Shown here: in pieces, positions 59,235 through 64,000 of the stretch
Numbering within the stretch: position 1 is the first letter of the stretch
Layout of the letters: each line of letters starts with the position of its first letter
Assembly: GCF_051401765.1 (NCBI RefSeq)
Contig: NW_027480566.1
Span: forward strand, 310,001 to 374,000
Source of the DNA: Calliopsis andreniformis
Taxonomy: Eukaryota > Arthropoda > Insecta > Hymenoptera > Andrenidae
Length of the DNA: 64,000 nt
Reading direction: 5' to 3'
The notes under the pieces: model-generated
Told to the model about the DNA's origin: nothing
Database searches by the model: none
Seen by the model: the letters and a program-made list of their open reading frames with translations, nothing else
Position numbers and translations under genes: made by a program

Positions 59235-62092
59235 ATACTTATTCCTGATCGTTGAGGCACTCTAAAACTATTAGCCTGTATTGCTCTCTGATGCCCGTGG
59301 ACCGAGAGAACGTAGAATGTCGGAGCGATCGTGTCGCTCCGGAGTTCGAGCGAGAAAATTCTAAGTCCCCGGTCGTGTCGCTCCGGAGCCCGAGCGAAAA
59401 AATTCTAAGTCCCCGTTCGTGTCGCTCCGGAACCGAATGTCGACGGAACGAAGGGACAACGGTAGATCCTTATTCCTGGTGCTCGTGGCTCTCTAAAACC
59501 ATACACTTGTTGTCCTCTGTCTCTTACCTGTGTCGAGATAATCGAGAATCATGGAGCGTTCGTGTCGCTCCGGAACCGAAAGTCGTCGGTTCGAAACGAG
59601 AACGTTAGATCCTTATTCCTGATCGTTGAGGCACTCTAAAACTATTAGGCTGTTTTGCTCTCTGATGCCCGTGGACCGAGAGAGCGTAGAATATCGGAGC
59701 TATCGTGTCGCTCCGGAGTTCGCGCGAAAAAATTCTAAGTCCCCGTTCGTGTCGCACCGGAGCCCGAGCGAAAAAATTCTAAGTCACCGTTCGTGTCGCT
59801 CCGGAACCGAATGTCGACGGAACGAAGGGACAACGGTAGATCCTTATTCCTGGTGCTCGTGGCTCTCTAAAACCATACACTTGATGTCCTCTGTCTCTTA
59901 CCTGTGTCGAGATAATCGAGAATCATGGAGCGTTCGTGTCGCTCCGGAACCGAAAGTCGTCGGTTCGAAACGAGAACGTTAGATCCTTATTCCTGATCGC
60001 TGAGGCACTCTAAAACTATTAGGCTGTTTTGCTCTCTGATGCCCGTGGACCGAGAGAGCGTAGAATATCGGAGCGACCGTGTCGCTCCGGAGTTCGTGCG
60101 AAAAATTCTAAGTCCCCGTTCGTGTCGCTCCGGATCCCGAGCGAAAAAATTCAAAGTCCCCGTTCGTGTCGCTCCGGAACCGAATGTCGACGGAACGAAG
60201 GGACAACGGTAGATCCTTATTCCTGGTGCTCGTGGCTCTCTAAAACCATACACTTGTTGTCCTCTGTCTCTTACCTGTGTCGAGATATTCGAGAATCATG
60301 GAGCGTTCGTGTCGCTCCGGAACCGAAAGTCGTCGGTTCGAAACGAGAACGTTAGATCCTTATTCCTGATCGTTGAGGCACTCTAAAACTATTAGGCTGT
60401 TTTGCTCTCTGATGCCCGTGGACCGAGAGAACGTAGAATATCGGAGCGATCGTGTCGGTCCGGAGTTCGAGCGAAAAAATTCTAAGTCCCCGTTCGTGTC
60501 GCTCCGGAACCGAATGTCGACGGAACGAAGGGACAACGGTAGATCCATATTCCTGGTTCTCGTGGCTCTCTAAAACCATACACTTGTTGTCCTCTGTCTC
60601 TTACCTGTGTCGAGATAATCGAGAATCATGGAGCGTTCGTGTCGCTTCGGAACCGAAAGTCGTCGGTTCGAAACGAGAACGTTAGATCCTTATTCCTGAT
60701 CGTTGAGGCACTCTAAAACTATTAGGCTGTTTTGCTCTCTGATGCCCGTGGACCGAGAGAGCGTAGAATATCGGAGCGATCGTGTCGCTCCGGCGTTCGC
60801 GCGAAAAAATTCTAAGTCCACGTTCGTGTCGCACCGGAGCCCGAGCGAAAAAATTCTAAGTCACCGTTCGTGTCGCTCCGGAACCGAATGTCGACGGAAC
60901 GAAGGGACAACGGTAGATCCTTATTCCTGGTGCTCGTGGCTCTCTAAAACCATACACTTGTTGTCCTCTGTCTCTTACCTGTGTCGAGATAATCGAGAAT
61001 CATGGAGCGTTCGTGTCGCTCCGGAACCGAAAGTCATCGTTTCGAAACGAGAACGTTAGATACTTATTCCTGATCGTTGAGGCACTCTAAAACTATTAGG
61101 CTGTTTTGCTCTCGGATGCCCGTGGACCGAGAGAACGTAGAATATCGGAGCGATCGTGTCGCTCCGGAGTTCGAGCTAAAACATTCTAAGTCCCCGTTCG
61201 TGTCGCTCCGGAACCGAATGTCGACGGAACGAAGGGACAACGGTAGATCCTTATTCCTGGTGCTCGTGGCTCTCTAAAACCATACACTTGTTGTCCTCTG
61301 TCTCTTACCTGTGTCGAGATAATCGAGAATCATGGAGCGTTCGTGTCTCTCCGGAACTGAAAGTCGTCGGTTCGAAACGAGAACGTTAGATCCTTATTCC
61401 TGATTGTTGAGGCACTCTAAAACTATTAAGCTGTTTTGCTCTCTGATACCCGTGGACCGAGAGAGCGTAGAATATCGGAGCGATCGTGTCGCACCGGAGT
61501 TCGCGCGAAAAAATTCTAAGCCCCCTTCGTGTCGCACCGGAGCCCGAGCGAAAAAATTCTAAGTCACCGTTCGTGTCGCTCCGGAACCGAATGTCGACGG
61601 AACGAAGGGACAACGGTAGATCCTTATTCCTGGTGCTCGTGGCTCTCTAAAACCATACACTTGATGTCCTCTGTCTCTTACCTGTGTCGAGATAATCGAG
61701 AATCATGGAGCGTTCGTGTCGCTCCGGAACCGAAAGTCGTCGGTTCGAAGCGAGAACGTTAGATCCTTATTCCTGATCGCTGAGGCACTCTAAAACTATT
61801 AGGCTGTTTTGCTCTCTGATGCCCGTGGACCGAGAGAACGTAGAATATCCGAGCGATAGTGTCGCTCCGGAGTTCGAGCGCAAAAGTTCTAAGTCCCCGT
61901 TCGTGTCGCTCCGGAACCGAATGTCGACGGAACGAAGGGACAACGGTAGATCCATATTCCTGGTTCTCGTGGCTCTCTAAAACCATACACTTGTTGTCCT
62001 CTGTCTCTTACCTGTGTCGAGATAATCGAGAATCATGGAGCGTTCGTGTCGCTTCGGAACCGAAAGTCGTCGGTTCGAAACGAGAACGTTAG
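59235..62092 (+). repeat. 2858-bp higher-order repeat, copy 1 (8 units)
   Basis: Unit lengths are 374, 374, 373, 330, 374, 330, 373, 330. Private markers are TTAGCCTGTATTGC, GGAGCTATCG, GTTCGTGCG with CGGATCCCGAG, and GATATTCGAG. The last three units are a copy of 46260-47292 (offset 14800). Identity with the second copy starts three bases into the first unit (59238 / 62096). Confidence 0.89.
59983..60355 (+). repeat. 373-bp unit, deletion type iii (A5 tract)
   Basis: This long unit has GTGCGAAAAATTC, with one A fewer than the usual A6 run (60100-60105), and CGGATCCCGAG in the next sub-repeat. Only one other unit (62841-63213) has this deletion, as part of the 2858-bp repeat. It is a third independent route to 373 bp. 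Confidence 0.85.
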
Positions 62093-64000
62093 ATCCTTAT
62101 TCCTGATCGTTGAGGCACTCTAAAACTATTAGCCTGTATTGCTCTCTGATGCCCGTGGACCGAGAGAACGTAGAATGTCGGAGCGATCGTGTCGCTCCGG
62201 AGTTCGAGCGAGAAAATTCTAAGTCCCCGGTCGTGTCGCTCCGGAGCCCGAGCGAAAAAATTCTAAGTCCCCGTTCGTGTCGCTCCGGAACCGAATGTCG
62301 ACGGAACGAAGGGACAACGGTAGATCCTTATTCCTGGTGCTCGTGGCTCTCTAAAACCATACACTTGTTGTCCTCTGTCTCTTACCTGTGTCGAGATAAT
62401 CGAGAATCATGGAGCGTTCGTGTCGCTCCGGAACCGAAAGTCGTCGGTTCGAAACGAGAACGTTAGATCCTTATTCCTGATCGTTGAGGCACTCTAAAAC
62501 TATTAGGCTGTTTTGCTCTCTGATGCCCGTGGACCGAGAGAGCGTAGAATATCGGAGCTATCGTGTCGCTCCGGAGTTCGCGCGAAAAAATTCTAAGTCC
62601 CCGTTCGTGTCGCACCGGAGCCCGAGCGAAAAAATTCTAAGTCACCGTTCGTGTCGCTCCGGAACCGAATGTCGACGGAACGAAGGGACAACGGTAGATC
62701 CTTATTCCTGGTGCTCGTGGCTCTCTAAAACCATACACTTGATGTCCTCTGTCTCTTACCTGTGTCGAGATAATCGAGAATCATGGAGCGTTCGTGTCGC
62801 TCCGGAACCGAAAGTCGTCGGTTCGAAACGAGAACGTTAGATCCTTATTCCTGATCGCTGAGGCACTCTAAAACTATTAGGCTGTTTTGCTCTCTGATGC
62901 CCGTGGACCGAGAGAGCGTAGAATATCGGAGCGACCGTGTCGCTCCGGAGTTCGTGCGAAAAATTCTAAGTCCCCGTTCGTGTCGCTCCGGATCCCGAGC
63001 GAAAAAATTCAAAGTCCCCGTTCGTGTCGCTCCGGAACCGAATGTCGACGGAACGAAGGGACAACGGTAGATCCTTATTCCTGGTGCTCGTGGCTCTCTA
63101 AAACCATACACTTGTTGTCCTCTGTCTCTTACCTGTGTCGAGATATTCGAGAATCATGGAGCGTTCGTGTCGCTCCGGAACCGAAAGTCGTCGGTTCGAA
63201 ACGAGAACGTTAGATCCTTATTCCTGATCGTTGAGGCACTCTAAAACTATTAGGCTGTTTTGCTCTCTGATGCCCGTGGACCGAGAGAACGTAGAATATC
63301 GGAGCGATCGTGTCGGTCCGGAGTTCGAGCGAAAAAATTCTAAGTCCCCGTTCGTGTCGCTCCGGAACCGAATGTCGACGGAACGAAGGGACAACGGTAG
63401 ATCCATATTCCTGGTTCTCGTGGCTCTCTAAAACCATACACTTGTTGTCCTCTGTCTCTTACCTGTGTCGAGATAATCGAGAATCATGGAGCGTTCGTGT
63501 CGCTTCGGAACCGAAAGTCGTCGGTTCGAAACGAGAACGTTAGATCCTTATTCCTGATCGTTGAGGCACTCTAAAACTATTAGGCTGTTTTGCTCTCTGA
63601 TGCCCGTGGACCGAGAGAGCGTAGAATATCGGAGCGATCGTGTCGCTCCGGCGTTCGCGCGAAAAAATTCTAAGTCCACGTTCGTGTCGCACCGGAGCCC
63701 GAGCGAAAAAATTCTAAGTCACCGTTCGTGTCGCTCCGGAACCGAATGTCGACGGAACGAAGGGACAACGGTAGATCCTTATTCCTGGTGCTCGTGGCTC
63801 TCTAAAACCATACACTTGTTGTCCTCTGTCTCTTACCTGTGTCGAGATAATCGAGAATCATGGAGCGTTCGTGTCGCTCCGGAACCGAAAGTCATCGTTT
63901 CGAAACGAGAACGTTAGATACTTATTCCTGATCGTTGAGGCACTCTAAAACTATTAGGCTGTTTTGCTCTCGGATGCCCGTGGACCGAGAGAACGTAGAA
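62093..64000 (+). repeat. 2858-bp higher-order repeat, copy 2 (cut by the window end)
   Basis: Units end at 62466, 62840, 63213, 63543 and 63917, followed by 83 bases of the next unit. All match copy 1 at offset 2858 with no difference that I found over about 1.9 kb. The array continues to the right. Confidence 0.89.
63918..64000 (+). repeat. Partial satellite unit at the right edge
   Basis: The first 83 bases of an A half of the CTCTCGGATGCCC subtype, cut by the window end just before the GAATATCGG segment. It corresponds to 61060-61142. Confidence 0.93.

Larger units (their letters stand above)
1..64000 (+). repeat. Satellite DNA array with 330/374-bp units and nested higher-order repeats
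   Basis: The window is made only of head-to-tail copies of one unit. The boundary ACGTTAG followed by ATCCTTATTCCTGATCG recurs from base 94/95 to the right end, giving 182 whole units: 66 of 330 bp, 87 of 374 bp, 21 of 373 bp, four of 187 bp and four of 231 bp, plus partial units at 1-94 and 63918-64000. No inversion, transposon, homopolymer tract, microsatellite or unique spacer interrupts it. A hand count of one B half-unit gives 70 G+C in 143 bases. The strand label is arbitrary, because no transcript direction is known. The family is not one I recognise. Size, homogeneity and higher-order structure suggest eukaryotic heterochromatin; the chromosomal position cannot be read from the sequence. 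Confidence 0.97.

Noticed and set aside
1..64000. Ribosomal DNA intergenic spacer repeats
   Set aside because: Spacer sub-repeats can look like this, but 64 kb without any 18S, 5.8S or 28S sequence, and with complex higher-order structure, does not fit a normal rDNA spacer.
1..64000. CRISPR array
   Set aside because: Core motifs are evenly spaced, but the sequences between them are themselves repeated and homologous, not unique spacers, and no cas genes are present.
1..64000. Tandem copies of a transposable element or LTR
   Set aside because: No terminal repeats, target-site duplications, poly-A tails, or transposase or reverse-transcriptase motifs appear in any frame.

Overview
The whole window is one uninterrupted tandem-repeat (satellite) array. 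I see no gene, RNA gene, transposon, CRISPR array or single-copy DNA in it. All units run head to tail in the same orientation. From the recurring boundary (...ACGTTAG / ATCCTTATTCCTGATCG...) I placed 182 whole units plus a partial unit at each end: 66 of 330 bp, 87 of 374 bp, 21 of 373 bp, four of 187 bp and four of 231 bp. These lengths add up exactly to the window size. I do not recognise the satellite family. GC is about 49% and CpG is not depleted. A homogeneous array of this size with higher-order repeats is typical of eukaryotic heterochromatin (pericentromeric, centromeric or subtelomeric). An invertebrate is a guess, not a result.

Unit architecture: each unit is two diverged but homologous half-units, A then B, both starting ATCCTTATTCCTG. 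B is 143 bp. A is 187 bp in the short unit and 231 bp in the long unit. The differences are whole copies of a 44-bp internal sub-repeat, so half-units follow 143 + 44n (n = 0, 1, 2). A core motif, TCGTGTCGCTCCGG, recurs at strictly 143- and 44-bp spacing, about 650 times in the window counting variants. It forms one arm of a short perfect inverted repeat in both half-units, and B carries a second inverted repeat one base further on.

Layout: 1-9.2 kb is a mixed zone with four copies of a 330-374-330 trimer (1034 bp). 9.2-10.65 kb is a transition. 10.65-18.2 and 18.2-25.8 kb are a tandem 7553-bp, 22-unit higher-order repeat in which I found one base difference. 23.65-26.7 kb recurs at 31.1-34.2 kb. 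A block of about 3.2-3.9 kb marked by the 231-bp half-unit (block X) occurs at 26.8, 35.4, 39.3 and 48.7 kb. A 3.4-kb block marked by the 187-bp half-unit (block Y) occurs at 42.5 and 52.3 kb, each time right after X. The zones at 44.9-48 kb, 55.7-58 kb and 61-62 kb hold a distinct subtype in which the A inverted repeat is broken. The last 4.8 kb is a 2858-bp higher-order repeat whose second copy runs off the window end.

Open reading frames of up to 195 codons exist on both strands, but they follow from the repeat. They shift frame with unit length, lack consistent starts and are multiplied with the array, so no CDS is annotated. The informative content is structural: nested repeat levels, recombination junctions that reveal half-unit slippage, and the history of unequal exchange.
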